The notes under the pieces were generated by a model that was not told the DNA's origin, made no database searches, and saw only the letters and a program-made list of their open reading frames with translations. A stretch of DNA of 64,000 bases, from assembly GCA_021432635.1 (NCBI GenBank), contig MU270030.1, positions 1,128,464 through 1,192,463 on the forward strand. The letters run 5' to 3'. This stretch comes from Thozetella sp. PMI_491. Its lineage: Eukaryota > Ascomycota > Sordariomycetes > Chaetosphaeriales > Chaetosphaeriaceae. Positions 1 through 11,613 of this stretch are shown piece by piece. The stretch's first letter is position 1. The number at the start of each line of letters is the position of its first letter. Both the position numbers and the translations under genes were made by a program.

Positions 1-576
1 TTACACAGGGCTGGATGAGATTTTATACAGACGAATCCTTGATACACTAAGAATCCCGTTACGGCCCTATCCGCGTGTTTGGCCCTCTAAAGGGCATTAT
101 ATACGCCCGGAGACAAGTGGAAGCCGCTGGTAACTCCGGATGAGGAATTAGTCAGGTCCTCGGGATACAGGTGCGGGCATATCCACAATTTCCCGCAGCT
201 AGTCCTTCCTGAGAACCCGATCCGACTTCACTGTTCGTCTAGGCGTGAGCACTTGGTTCCTGTTGGTCGAAATCAAGCGGTAAGGACGTTCTTGGCAAGT
301 ATACGTAGATCAATTGCGCCAAATACCCTAGCTAGGTGGGTATCTAGTCCTGCAGGCCGCTGCAGGCAATCCCAGCCCTGTGCGGCAGACCAAGCTGTCC
401 ACCCACAGTGGCTACGTACTAAACTAGGCACATACGAGCAAGCAAAGCCGAAGCTGGCTTCCCGGGCTTCTTCGGCCGCCAGCGCGGCACTGGCCTAAGC
501 GAGGACCTCAAAGTCCTGCTTGACTACCTACCTAAGTAAGTAATCGACTCGAAAATATGTTCACCGGCAGTCCTCA
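1..576. other. intergenic, no gene seen
   Basis: Only short reading frames without an ATG of interest or recognisable protein similarity. It is the 3' flank of the leftward receptor gene that follows. Confidence 0.5.
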
Positions 577-2159
577 TCATGCCCAGTCGTCGGGACTATA
601 CGCAGTCGTCTTGGTTTGCGCACGACCTGGCCATGTGACGCCCTGGTGCGTGTCGGTGTCGGTCGTCTCTGATGTGATGTGCACCATGGTCTCTACAACG
701 ACTTGACCGTTGCCCGCGTTCGCGCTTGCGCTGGCCCCGCCGGCGTTCTCCACTGTCTCTACCACCATCTCGTCGTCACTGCTGTCGAATGCGATATGTG
801 CCGCCACCGACGACTTGCCGTGCATCTGGCCCATCTCCACGGCCGGACCTAGATCGTACGGGTCCTTGGGTCCCCGGGCCACTCTCGAGCTCGTCGTGCC
901 GACGTTCTGCACTCTCGAAGAGTCCGTCGTGTCCTCGCGGTGTCTCTTCCAGAAGGACCGGCTGAACAGCGGCCGCAGGATCGGCACGTTGACGGTGAAG
1001 ATGCCCACGATCGTCTCGCGGACCCCCCATCGGTTGATGTTCAGCGCCGACGGATGGTTGCCGAGTGTCTGGGTGACGCGAAGGATGGCTGCAGTGATGA
1101 CAAAGAGCCCCGAGGAAAGGAAGAGAGCGATCACGAGCTTCCTGTTGGGCAGTCTATCAGTAGGTGTGTTTATAGTCTCAGGCACCGCCCGCCCAATGGT
1201 GGCCGGCCTGGAGGCAAGGGGATTCGTACTGTCGAACAGGGATCTGGAGTTTCCAGAGAAGGGGCAGCGGAACTGAGAAGAGGGCTGCGTCCGTCAAGAC
1301 GTTCATGATGGTCGTGACAATGAAGTTCTGGCGTTTGAAGGTACAAACTTCTACGACCGGTTACAAGTTAGCAATCCGATAACGAGCAACTCGAAGCATA
1401 TTGCACATACCGCCGGGGTCTGGCACCACTCTGCGCGTGTTGTCAGCAATGCGAAATCAAAGAAGAGCCCATTGCGGCGTTGACCTACTGCCAGTTCTTC
1501 TGGATCGGGCGACAGCTCAGAGAGATCTAGCGACAGCAAGTCAGCCCCGCCCAGCCGCCTTGATCAATGGAGACCGCACTGTCAAAAACACCGAGATGTA
1601 GGAGATCGCGCATGCAACCGCTAGCCACTTCACGAGTCGGTTCTGCCAGAGCCCAAAGGTCATCCGTTTGAAGAAGAAGAGCATGGTGCCCTTCAGGCAC
1701 CAGATCAGCGTCGCGTACGAGTACCACGCCGCGAGTTCTTCCTTGGAGCCGAACTCGAACTGGGCGATTTCGTCGTCCGTAAGCGGCCTGATTTTCTGGA
1801 GTTGCCCTGATTCGACATTTGTTTTTGTATGATCTTGGGGCATCGTCGGCTCAGCATTGTCCGCCATGGAAGCGCGGTTGGGGACGGGTTGACTGACAGA
1901 TTATTGTCACGGTGGCTGCGTCCATCGTGTAGAACGCCAAGACAAGCACGGCGAAGAAGTCATCGCCCTGCAGTCCTCGGATGCCGACCGTCCGTATCCT
2001 CACGGCAAACCGCAGGAACAGGATGGTGCATCCAAAGCCGAACAGCCCCCAGACTTCGCTCAGGAACTAGTGGTAGCGCACGCGTTAGTCTTCCCGCCCG
2101 GCCAAGACATCACAACAACCCATACGCACCGTTGGATCCGTCTCGCCAACTTGGTCCAT
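577..2159 (-). CDS. Pth11-like rhodopsin-fold membrane receptor, 7 exons
   Basis: Predicted integral membrane protein of the fungal Pth11-like GPCR/rhodopsin-domain family, whose members sense surface or chemical cues. My model is exons 2159-2130, 2066-1898, 1833-1580, 1526-1489, 1430-1411, 1350-1230 and 1153-577, giving 402 aa. Exon 2 carries the first helices and the DDFFAVLVLAFYTMDA block. Exon 3 has the family block WYSYATLIWCLKGTMLFFF. Exons 4-6 give SCRPIQKNWQ, VVPDPG, C and QNFIVTTIMNVLTDAAL, and exon 7 gives the last helix (SSGLFVITAAILR) and a Ser/Thr-rich cytoplasmic tail. No CFEM domain precedes the helices. Every junction closes in frame and the conserved blocks fall in family order, so the gene looks intact. 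Exon 5 is only 20 nt. The ligand is unknown. The family call is firm; the 10-residue first exon is the least certain part. Confidence 0.85.
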
Positions 2160-3759
2160 GTCTACAGCAGGAATGAGTCTTCTTTGTCTAGGAGATGGTC
2201 TTGCGGACTGCGAGCGGCACGGCTGGGCGGGCAGACTAGCTCAGATATCTTGTCCCCTCCTGCCCTCGGTTCTTCCTTCTCCTGCAACTCTTGACAGCAG
2301 CAGGGTCTAAACTTGCTAGTGCGCCCTGCCGTCCCGCGACCTGCGGTACTCCCTGAATGCCAATTGTCCACGCCGATCCTCCCTAAATATCTAACTAGAC
2401 GCCGTCCTGCGACTTGTTCAACCAACCAGGGGTCGCCGACGGTTTGCCATACCCGAAGCAAGTGCATTTTTAGGAAAAGCGGTCTCCTATGGTGGGCAGC
2501 CACGTCGGGAGAGATCTAACCCGGCTAAGGCCTGGCGGCGGTCAAGTGCGAGGCGTGGTTTGTCGGCGACCTCGTGTCAAGACCCCCCTGCATCAGCACT
2601 TGCCATCACGTGATTTCCGGGACTCACCGAGCCGTGCTAGAGGGAAGAAGGCGGAAATAGTTGGCCAGGAAGGAGGGGAGCTGAACGGACGGCCCAGTCT
2701 GAGATGCTGCTTGGGCAGCGTCGCTGAAACCTCTTCGATCGCTGAGATCCACGTTTACCACATTATGCAGGGCTAAAATCAGGGAAATACAAGAAAAAAG
2801 CACTGTGGGGCAGGGTAGAGGTAGTTTCGTTCTCTACGGAGTACTGCAGCAGGGCGCTCAGCTGAGATGCGTGCATCGCTGTCCGGCCTCTTCTGTCCAA
2901 CCTCTTCTCTTCTGCAGCCAGCTCTCCTCGCCCCACACGGTGCTTTGACGGCAGCTCGGCCTCATGCTAGTTGATTGGTCTATGAGTCTTATCTGTCCCT
3001 CGACAACATGTCTTTTCTTTTTGCATCTGAGGACAGCCCACTGATCAAGCTTTTCTTCTCGATGCTAGCGGAATGTCATGTGAAGTGACGGCGTAGCGTG
3101 GGCTTGGGGCGCGATCTGAGATGTGACATTTTAACGCCGTCTTAGCGGTCAACTCACCCGCGAAGGGAGATGAAACCTCCCTCCCTTAATGTCTTCACCG
3201 TCGCTGGGAGTTCTCGAAGCAGGGTGAAGAAGAGCCAACTATCTCGATTGAATGCGTCAACGGACTGACCTGAGTGGCCACGACTCACCGCATTGAGAAG
3301 CATTGTACCAAAGTAGCTATGATGGCCAGTTGCCTTGCTTTTTCTCCCACACCGGTCTCGCCCGCGTTACGCGCTGGGAGGCTATCCTCTCTGTATGTCT
3401 CTAAATAAAAAAGCGCTCGGCCGTGGGGTAGACAAGATCTAACTAGTACTACGCCGGGGAAAACTCCGTGATTCCATGCAGATTGGCGAAACTCCGGCTT
3501 TGTATGGAGGACACATCCTAATGTGATTGAGGGAACCAGGATCAATCCCCTATGCGGTCCCACCGTCCGACCCGTAGGATGCAGGCTGGCGATCAATCCT
3601 TCCAGCAGCTGCCGCTAAGGTTAAACCCTGTAGCGGTGGGGTTCCGTGAGGCATTTGACCGTGGCATAACTTGAAGGTCGGAGCCAAGATTGCCCGGAGT
3701 ACCAACTAATTGTGATATGCTAATTGCTACAAGTGCATGTTGGAGCTCAGTCCATGTAG
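2160..3759. other. intergenic, no gene seen
   Basis: About 1.6 kb with only short, uncharacteristic reading frames. It includes the upstream region of the Pth11-like gene and the 3' side of the decayed maleylacetate reductase. Confidence 0.5.
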
Positions 3760-4956
3760 CTAGAGGTGACAGGGTGCATCTTCTCCTGCCCAGGCCGGTT
3801 GGATAAGCTCTCTAACCGCACCGCGTTCGACTTCCCGTTCAGATTCGAATACAAGTTCGAGACGCCGATGTCAGCAGCGATGTCGAGATCGCTTTCATCC
3901 CGTATGCCTTCAGACGTCGTCCGACCCCTAGCTTGCCCAGCAGAACATTCAGGCCATGGACTGCATCTCCACCGGTCTCGGGGAGAGCCTCTCGCAACCG
4001 CTGGAGCGCCCCGGGACGCTTGGGGCGTTTTAAGACACTGCTTGAGGTAGCACAGTAGTGTGTGTCTCAGTATTCAGCAGGTTAAAGCTAAGCTGCCGCC
4101 GAGGTGACAGAACTTGTGCTGCAGCGACATGCTAATATGCCCCAGGCAGTAGGCAGGTGCAACACAGCCAGGCGCCGTACATCGACCGGGATCGTGTTGT
4201 GTGCTATTTCGGGTCTCGCGCAACCGCCAGGAGCGAGGTCACGAACACGCGGGTGCCTTCTTGGGCGAAGAGACTGATGATGGGGGTGCCGTTGCGGGCG
4301 CACAGCGCATTGGTGGCCCGGGCGATGGAATTGACGCCGCTAGTGGCGCTGAAGCCGCGGAGAAGCTCAGGGTGAAGTCTACGTCGTAATGACGGTGCCA
4401 GATCTGATGCTTGGATCGCTTCGGGTTTCCTTCCGGCCGCCCGACGTCTCACCGAAGATCGACATGACCTCTCTCACCGCATGCGTCGTGTGGATGGCAA
4501 TGTGGTAGAGACCTGTGCGGGTGCCGATCGCCTTGCCTAGGACGAGGCTGCTGCCGCCACCGATGCAGATGACGGCGTCGACGCGAGATGACGTGGCAAA
4601 CTAGACGGCTCGCTTGGTCACCTCGGTGGGGGTGTGCATGTTTGCTTCGCCAAAGAGCCCGGCAGCCCATCCCGGGAAAACCTGCCCCATCCGCTTGGCG
4701 TATCCCGTCTCGTCTCTGCTTTAGCGTCGAGAGGGCGACGGGCAGAGAGAAGCTCAGACCCGCGAGCCCATCTGGCGGCTTCTCGACCATCCACTGCCAA
4801 AGATGACTCTAGCGGGACGCTTGGTGTATTAGAATGCTTCCATTGAAGTCTCACCCACCTGAAATTTGGCTCTAGTTCCAGCGGCAATTGTTTGACAAGA
4901 CAGAGTGAACGAAGACATTTTTGACTATGTGTGAAAATGTATGATGGGGATGCCAT
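3760..4956 (-). pseudogene. decayed maleylacetate reductase (iron-type alcohol dehydrogenase family)
   Basis: Blocks of maleylacetate reductase appear in family order on the minus strand but are scattered over all three frames. They are an RVIFGSG block near 4830, ALSTLKQ near 4720, FGEANMHTPTEVT near 4635, DAVICIGGGSSLVLGKAIG near 4580-4525, SATSGVNSIARATNAL near 4320-4275, GTPIISLFAQEG near 4275-4240, YGAWLCCTCLL near 4180-4145, NTETHTTVLP near 4070-4040 and ESDLDIAADIG near 3890-3860. The GGGSS motif is the NAD-binding loop. In the metal-binding HAETHT motif the first His is replaced by Asn. Several stops and frame changes separate the blocks, more than introns could explain. The living enzyme reduces maleylacetate to 3-oxoadipate at the end of hydroxyquinol/resorcinol catabolism. 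An ATG at 4956 may be the old start. Family identity is strong; the exact ends are not. Confidence 0.75.
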
Positions 4957-5722
4957 TATTTGCGTGACCTATTTTCCTTACCTAGGTGAATCCCTATTGT
5001 AACTACCGCACCTACAGAATATGGCACCCAAATACCGACGGCGAGACGCCCAGTTTTGCCACCAACGGCCAGCACTTTCCCGCACCATACGACTCTCCAC
5101 TTACTCTGTAGGTATACTAGTCAGCTCAACCCAATCAGGCGCAGCCTTGTAACTAAGGCCGTCTTTGAGACACGCCTAGACTAAGTCGGCCTTTGATTTT
5201 TTTTATATGAGGCCATTGCTATTTTTCGACGTTACCTACTGCTTTCCGCCCGCACTCAGCCGTGACTAAGACAATGTTACCATCGCTTCGTATCATTGAG
5301 GGCCAGTGATACAGGGCGCGGGGGGGTAATATCCGCATGCAGATCGCTATATCTATACCTTGGTGACCATGGTGTTCTAACCACCGGACTAGAAATGCCT
5401 TACACCAGTGGCATTAGGATTGGTCTAATTCACAATGTCCGAGAAAAGTATCGATATGCGCTTGCTCAGCGTCTTTCTCTGCCGGGCCGTCTGTGGGTAA
5501 TCAGAATGCAGTCCAAGTGAACATTAGGAATCACAATGGGGTAAAGCCTGGGATACAGCCGTCCAAGTGTATTATATTTAGATCTATAGGTTTTCACCAT
5601 CTATGGCGCGGGCGTTTAACTCCTTTCCGCCCCTCCCCTGTACATACAAACCATGCCGTCCTTACATCTGCCAGGCGGCCATGGATATCCTCTTTGTGCC
5701 GAGGAACTCCGGAAGGGAGAGC
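4957..5722. other. intergenic, no gene seen
   Basis: Short frames only. It is AT-richer than its surroundings around 5190-5240, with a TTTTTTTATAT run. No recognisable protein. Confidence 0.45.
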
Positions 5723-6304
5723 TTAGTTGAGCGGGTTGCGGGTGATGACCATCTTCTCGAAGACCATCTGGGCACCGCCGCCCTCGAGGAAGATGGCGGT
5801 TCCGACAGCGACGACGTTGAGGAGGACGATCTCGCCGCTGACGTCAATGCCCGAGATCTCGAGGGTGTGGCCGCCGGTGTTGGTGCCGGGGCGGCCGGGG
5901 ACAGCAACCTCGGGGCCGAGCACGGTCTTGATGGAGATGAGCTTGCGCGAAGACAGGCTGCGGCGGAGGCCGAGGAGGGCCGCCTTGAGGCCGTCGAAGG
6001 TCAGGGGAGTGCCCCAGATGTTGTTCATGTCCTCCTGGTGCTGCTTGCTGATGAACTGGTCGAAGGTGGCGTTGAAGATGGCCTCGCTGTCGGCGATGAA
6101 GATCAGGAAGAAGGAGGTCTGGGACGAGGCGCTGAAGGCAAGCTGCTGCTGGTCGGTGATGGAAGGAGCCAGGATGGAGTCGACCACGGCGCTGGCCAGG
6201 GCGATCTGGTCGACGCTGGTGGTGGTGTTGTCCCGGGTGCACAGGGCGGCGGCCAGGCTGCTCTGGAGCAGGCCCGCCAGGAGGAACATCAACGAGCCGC
6301 GCAT
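5723..6304 (-). CDS. hypothetical secreted protein, 193 aa
   Basis: Single-exon frame. The open frame runs further upstream without an ATG, so I start it at 6304, where the protein opens with a typical signal peptide (MRGSLMFLLAGLLQSSLAAA). The mature part begins with a lone Cys (ALCTRDNTTTS), then has a hydrophobic/Gln-rich helical half (residues about 25-95) and a Gly/Val-rich C-terminal half with beta-like segments (GGHTLEISGIDVSGEIVLLN, then VAVGTAIFLEGGGAQMVFEK). I do not recognise a family. The alternating pattern and high GC3 suggest a real gene; the 266-aa frame on the opposite strand is its shadow. It is probably extracellular, and function is unknown. Its neighbours, a dead reductase and an MDR oxidoreductase, give no clue. 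Confidence 0.65.
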   Translation of the reverse strand: MRGSLMFLLAGLLQSSLAAALCTRDNTTTSVDQIALASAVVDSILAPSITDQQQLAFSASSQTSFFLIFIADSEAIFNATFDQFISKQHQEDMNNIWGTPLTFDGLKAALLGLRRSLSSRKLISIKTVLGPEVAVPGRPGTNTGGHTLEISGIDVSGEIVLLNVVAVGTAIFLEGGGAQMVFEKMVITRNPLN

Positions 6305-7953
6305 CTTGATCTGAATCTTTTCTTGAGAGGTGGTGAGTGTTGCGGAGAGGTGGAGATGGGAAAGATGGATCTTGATGGTCCTTTGGCTCGGTGGCTCTGT
6401 TGATGCTGCTGCTGGTGCTGGTGCTGGTTCGACTCCGGAAAGCACTGATGTCGATCTCGGGGCCGCTGCTCTAAATACCCAACGACGGGCCGGTCGCGCA
6501 AAAGTGCCGTTTCCAGATCCAGACGCCTTAGGGGTGGCCGCAGACCATCGGTGCCTTGCATCCGGGCATCATGGACATGGGGCAGCGCGCATGCGGTTGT
6601 GGGCAGGCACAGCGTGCACGGTGACAGGTTGTGGACAGGCTGCGCGCCCAATGGAGCGTCGAGTTTCGTCGTGTAGTTGGCTGTGGGGCTCCTGCAGACG
6701 GGCTCCTACCGGTGTCCTGCCGGTGTCCTGCGGCTACGCTACTGCTCTACCGCTAGCACGCCAGCGGCTAGCTGGGCTGGGCGAGCTGGTAAGGCAGGGC
6801 GAAGCTGGGTAAGCTGGGCCAGCGCTGTGGGATCGGGCGCGCGCGGGAGTCTCGGGACCAGTCATGGTGCAAAGAGCTTGGACGATCCTTTCCCAATCCG
6901 CCGGTTCGCTGAGGCGCGCTTCTCTTTGGCTCTTTGTCGCTTGGCACCACCAAAGCGGAAAGGAGGGATCGTGCGCCCCATGCAGCTCAGCAATAAACGC
7001 GCCCAGTGGACCGGCATCACGCGGCCCTTACCCAGCACTGCCCGCGATATATTTCCCCTCCCTTGGCGATGCACGATTTGGTGGGGAGGGCCTAGTGACG
7101 GCGGCGCAGCGCAGGATTTTGCGGAGAGTCGTGGAACTGTCGGGTGTGCAGTCGCGGGTGCGCAGGCGCTCGCGGCAGCAAGCAACAACACGCGGCACAC
7201 TCGGGTCAACCGCCTTGGTCACTACCCCTATGGGCGGACTTCAGGATCCCCTCTATTGGATACGCCAAGGGGGTGGTCAGCATCCAAATTCCTGGTATTT
7301 CCCAGGCACCACGTGGAGATCCCTGCATCGCCAAAAAGCCCGGCAACCAGGGCACTGAGCTGAACTTTGAGGCGAGCTCAGGGCGCACGGCAGCTGTAGG
7401 TACCGCTGACTGCGTCGCGGCACAGCCTATGTTGACGGCGAGGGCGACACCGGCAACCTTATCCCGCAATCGCCACGACCGCAAGCAAGCGAATACGCAC
7501 ACAATTCCTGCTAGCTAGTATATGCCTAGCAAATAGAAGCTATATCCAAACAATTTGCCCGCCTCCGTGGTGGTTCATTCACCTCCGGTCAGCACTACCA
7601 TCGGGTTAGAACCACGTTGCCCCGGCGGCCGAACACGTCCCGATCCCACAACCGCGAACTAGACCGCAATGGACTGCAGGACATCGAGCCACCCGCGAAA
7701 GCGGCAAAAAGAATCCAAAAACCCCACGGGAAAGACCTTTGTCATATTTTGTCATAGCTAATCCGGCATTCCTCTTAGGACCCGTCTGAACCCAATTAGG
7801 CGCCTTTTGCCGGCACCTCCGGGGGTGGTTTTGCAAGCCGCCCCGCTTGCCGGAGCACCCGGGCTGAAGGTCTTGGTGGGCAGGTATATGGGCTCTCAGT
7901 CCCTGGCTATCCGGCCAAGCTCGGCTGCGTCCTACTGCTGGTCTCGCTCCATC
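6305..7953. other. GC-rich intergenic region, no supported gene
   Basis: Several overlapping frames on both strands (for example 6677-7363 plus and 6862-7209 minus) exist because the DNA is GC-rich. None has a good ATG, conserved motif or splice logic. The first 200 bases are the promoter side of the secreted protein ending at 5723. Confidence 0.45.
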
Positions 7954-9080
7954 CTAGGCGGCGTTCGGGTGGTCAATACGGATGGCCACCTTGGAGAAGT
8001 GCTGCTTCGCACTGAGCCGCCGGTACGCGTCCTTGGCTTCCGCCAGCTCGAACACGACGTCGTCCACGGCCGGCTTTAGGCCCTTCTCGTCGATGAAGCG
8101 TGCCGTCTGCCGGAGCTGGGCCCGGCTGCCCCCGAGCAGCCCGCGCACGATGCACGTGTGCATCAGTGCCGCGAACAGAGGCACCGCCTCCGCCTCGCTC
8201 CCGACGCCCCCGACGAGCAGGAGGATGCCGTCCGTCCGAACCGCCCCCAGCGACTTTGCGAGCGTCTCGTAGCCGCCGACCTCGAAGATGATGTCAAACC
8301 CCCTGCCCCCGGGCGTAAAGGCTCGCGCTTCCTGGGCCCAGCCCTCAGGGTTGCCGCGGTAATTGACCGTGTGCGCGGCGCCGAGCGAGCGCAGACGCGC
8401 CGCCTTTGCGTCGGTCGACGTGGTGGCGACGACGGTCGCGCCCACCGCGGTGGCGAGCTGGAGGGCCGCGATGCTAACGCCCCCCGTGCCCTGAACGAGC
8501 ACCCAGGTATCGGGGCCAGCCTCTCTCCCCTTCAACCCGAAGAGCCCGTTCCACGCGGTGGCCCAGGTGCACGTCAATGTGGCAGCAGCTACAAAGTCCA
8601 CCGTCGTCGGCGCGTGGACGAGAGCCGTTTCATGGAAGACGCCCTTGGAGCGGAGGGTTCCGGGAGTGCCCTGGCCGAGCATGGCGGCAACGTCGGTGAT
8701 GGTTGAATACGCGTCGTCGCCGCTAGTCTGCACTAGCTCCGGCGCGAGGAATGTGACGACACGGTCCCCGGCCTTGAATTCCTTAACAGAGGCTCCAACC
8801 GCCTCGACAACGCCGGCGCCGTCGCACGAAGGGATGACGGGGGGGTTGATCGGTCCGTTTATGCCCTGCCTGGAGTTAACACGCTACCTCCCGGGGCCGG
8901 ATAGCGAGGACTTACTCCTCTCGCGATCACGAGCTCGCGGTAGTTCAGGCTCGCGCCGTGCATCCGCACGAGGACCTCATTGGGCCCGAGCTCGTCTGCC
9001 GACGGGATGGCAACATTCTCCTGATACTCGAGTGAAATTTCGAAGCCTTCCTGGCCGGTAAGAACCCACTGCCTAGCCAT
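7954..9080 (-). CDS. MDR-family NAD(P)-dependent oxidoreductase, 2 exons
   Basis: Zinc-type-alcohol-dehydrogenase-like protein of the medium-chain dehydrogenase/reductase superfamily. Exons are 9080-8916 and 8865-7954 (intron GTAAGT...GCAG), giving 358 aa, the usual family length. Visible in order: GroES-like N-domain with LVRMHGASLNYRELVIARG, then PSCDGAGVVEAVG, then the Rossmann fold with VQGTGGVSIAALQLA at about residues 175-190, and a C-terminal KAVDD/HFSKVAIRI segment. The GHE and Cys catalytic-zinc ligands of true alcohol dehydrogenases are absent (PSCDGAG stands where PGHE would be), so a zinc-free quinone-oxidoreductase-like enzyme is more likely. The substrate cannot be read from sequence. 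A TATAAATA box lies about 120 bp upstream on the same strand. The gene appears intact and stands alone. Confidence 0.9.
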
Positions 9081-9511
9081 GTTGCCGAGTTCAATGAGGA
9101 CTCTAGAGAGTTAAGTACAGTACTGGGCCGATGAGGTTGATTGATCAGGTGTGCTGAGCAGTGTCGTCTGGAGAGGCAAGTGCCCCTCGACGGCGCGTAT
9201 TTATACATCGCGATGACAAAAGCTCAACCGCGGCGAGGCAATAGCCTAGCAGTCACTTTCAACATTTCCAATTCGTAGCTTACGGAGTAGTGGTGATACA
9301 AGCCATGGCTGACGATGGCGCCGGCCATTCACAATGCGCCAATTCATTTTCCTTATCGGGGCTAGTCCCATCTTTGCGGACTTTGCTAAGTAACTCAAAG
9401 GGTCCGGGCCCACATTAGGGGATGAACTGCCGTGTACTTAAGGGCCTAGCGCTCGTCAGGCCTGATTTCAAATCCACGCTCCCTTATGCCTTCCCAAAGC
9501 AGAAAATCAAA
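9081..9511. other. divergent promoter region
   Basis: This 431-bp gap separates the leftward MDR gene and the rightward transcription-factor gene, so both promoters must lie here. Apart from the TATA box noted separately I see no distinct shared element. Confidence 0.45.
9198..9205 (-). promoter_or_regulatory. TATA box of the MDR oxidoreductase gene
   Basis: TATAAATA on the minus strand, 118 bp from the ATG at 9080, in the normal fungal window for a TATA element. Confidence 0.5.
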
Positions 9512-10841
9512 ATGAGCGAAATGGGCTTCACATTCGTCAATACGACTGGCTCGTCCGCAATGTCAGAGTCGGCCGCGCGGCGGGTGCGGGCCCATATCAC
9601 CAAGACGAACTTTGCCAACCGGCGTCAGCGCATGGCAAAGGCCCGCACCGGCAAGCCGGCAGCCATAGTTCCACCGGCGGCACCAGGAGACATCCCGCTG
9701 CCTGCGGGACCAGGAGATATGCACCGTGACGCGCAGTTCCGTGCGTGTGCCGCCCCTGCTGACAAGTGCCTCTGCTAAAGCAGCCCTAGTTTCTCGCTTC
9801 TGGTCCCTGGTCTTCCTCTACGGCGGCGAATACCCCATAAGCCGGGACGAAGCCGCTTGGGCCGACCTCGTCGCCTCAGAGCCCGCCCTGTTCGAGTCGT
9901 CCATGGCCGCCGGCATCCGGCAGTGGTCGCCCGATCCATCGTGCCAGCGACGGGCTGAGGCCCATGCATGCAAGGCCACTCATCTCCTCATCCAGCACTT
10001 TCGGTCCGGCAGCGTCCACACCGACGCCATCCTAGGCGCCGTGTCGAGCATGGCCGTGGGGGAGCGCACGGCGGGGAATGATGCGGCTTGGTTCATTCAC
10101 CTGGATGGTCTGGCGCAAATTATGAGAGAGAGGCATGCGCAGGGCATGCCAGAAATTCCGGGATGGCTTTGCGATATCTTCATCTCGTGTGTGCCTCCAC
10201 AGCATCTCTTTAAGTGAACTCAGCTAACTCTATTCAGGGATATACCCAACCACCTCATAGGCTTCCCAAGGTTTTATCACCGAAAGGTCATCGATGCCAT
10301 GCGTCTAGATGATAGCCATCCTCTTTTCAAGATGCAAACAATCTCTGAGAGCTTCTCTCGGCTACAGAAATCCATTGACACCTACCAAAGATGCGAAGCC
10401 AAGTCGGATGTTGCCGTTAGTAAGATTGAAGAGTCTCGGGGCAGACTCCTACAAGAAGCGCAAAACCTGCGAATGGACGCCAGGCCATCCGTTCATGCTA
10501 TGTCACGAACAGTTGAGATACTCCTTCATCTCTCCTGGGGAGTACCGGCGCGGGCCAAGCTCGACTGGCTGGCCAGTGAGCTCCAGAAAGCGCTTTGTAG
10601 AGGTCTTTCACGACCATGCTGCTATATGGATTTAACATCGTGTCAGCTTATGGCTGGCGCCATTGCGGCAACTAAAGGCTCAGATACGAGAGCTTGGTTC
10701 TTGTCGAAATTAGGAAATGCAGTACAAGGATTGCGCCAACGCGGTTGGGATCAGCCTTTGGAACACGTCGAGAAGAGATTCCTGTCTCACGGCCGCCTGG
10801 TTGTACATTTTAGAGCTCTGTGGGAAGAGTTGTTAACATAA
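9512..10841 (+). CDS. fungal transcription-factor-domain protein without zinc finger, 3 exons
   Basis: Exons 9512-9740, 9784-10186 and 10238-10841 give 411 aa. The ATG at 9512 opens MSEMGFTFVNTT followed by ARRVRAHITKTNFANRRQR. This F-x-F-V-N...VR-x-H-x-x-K basic N-terminus is shared by a large group of Pezizomycotina proteins that have the fungal-specific transcription-factor middle region but no Zn2Cys6 finger. The middle part (FLYGGEYP, RRAEAHACKATHLLIQHF, AILGAVSSMAVGE, WFIHLDGLAQIM) matches that helical region. Intron 1 is 43 nt with a GCTGAC branch point; intron 2 is 51 nt with GCTAAC. Both close the frame. It is presumably nuclear. The regulated genes are unknown; the divergent MDR oxidoreductase gene is the nearest candidate, by position only. 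Confidence 0.82.
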
Positions 10842-11054
10842 GCGATTACTGATACTTTACCCTCTGGTTGCTCAGACATGGGCAGCATTGTATACACGGT
10901 ACCATTGGTGTTCATAACCGGAGACAGGCAAAATAGGTTCTATTTGATGTCCTATGCGTGTAGAGAAGAGAATATTCACAAGCTATGCGAACCCAGAAAC
11001 GCCTTTTCCGTGAAGTCCCCCCACCTCACCCCCATATCAATCCAGCCCAGTGCT

Positions 11055-11456
11055 TCAAGGGAGCTTGCAGGGTGGGAACGGGCCGCTCTCGTCGTCCCAG
11101 GGGCAAGTGATTGTCCAGCCGGCGATGCCGCCCTCCGGGCTCCAGCAGCCAGGCCCGCTGACGATGCCCGGGTCGCTGCAGTCAAACGTGTTGTGAACAG
11201 TGATGATGCACTTGCCGCTGTCGATCTGTCCGAACACGTTGATGGACTTCATGACGGTGTTATTGGCGAAATTGTTACATTTTCCGCAATCGTTCCCGTA
11301 GGTGAACTCGACGATGCCCTGCTGGGTGTTGGGGCAGCCGTCGACGGGGTAGTACCCGAACGAGCCATAGCGAGGCAGGCGCTTCTCCACAGCGGCGGCG
11401 CTGGCCGTGCCGAAGGCCATGGCCGCGAGGCCAGCGAGAAAAGTGCTGAAGTGCAT
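11055..11456 (-). CDS. small secreted cysteine-rich protein, 133 aa
   Basis: Single exon. The frame extends 18 codons upstream, but the ATG at 11456 gives a clean signal peptide (MHFSTFLAGLAAMAFGTASA) followed by AAVEKR, a likely Kex2-type processing site. The mature protein has eight cysteines (GCPN, DCGKC, KCIIT, DCSD, GCWS, TCPW, PCKLP), enough for four disulfides, and ends just after the last one. Small size, even Cys count and secretion are the usual marks of an effector candidate or antimicrobial/wall-associated protein, but I recognise no named family. The 197-aa frame on the opposite strand is its shadow. A TATATAAA box lies about 150 bp upstream. Confidence 0.8.
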   Translation of the reverse strand: MHFSTFLAGLAAMAFGTASAAAVEKRLPRYGSFGYYPVDGCPNTQQGIVEFTYGNDCGKCNNFANNTVMKSINVFGQIDSGKCIITVHNTFDCSDPGIVSGPGCWSPEGGIAGWTITCPWDDESGPFPPCKLP

Positions 11457-11605
11457 GGTGTAGGTGTTTGATAGTTGGGGGAATGGCGTGGGTGTCGATG
11501 CCGTTTTCACTAGCTTCGGTGTTTGGTTGTGTGTGTCTGAGAGTGGATGGATTTGATGCTGTTCTGAATGAAGGTAGAGACAGATGTTTTGCTTCCATGT
11601 CGCCC

Positions 11606-11613
11606 TTTATATA
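11606..11613 (-). promoter_or_regulatory. TATA box of the cysteine-rich secreted protein gene
   Basis: TATATAAA reading leftward, 150 bp from the ATG at 11456. Confidence 0.5.

Noticed and set aside
5603-6403. 266-aa plus-strand frame
   Set aside because: Antisense shadow of the secreted protein at 5723-6304: acidic, Asp/Glu/Gly-rich composition typical of the reverse of a GC3-rich gene.
6677-7363. 228-aa plus-strand frame
   Set aside because: Starts at a TTG, has no domain or splice logic and overlaps other chance frames in GC-rich DNA.
8158-8706. 182-aa plus-strand frame
   Set aside because: Mirror of the MDR oxidoreductase, which has clear family motifs.
10878-11471. 197-aa plus-strand frame
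   Set aside because: Overlaps the cysteine-rich secreted protein on the other strand, which has a signal peptide and conserved-looking Cys pattern.
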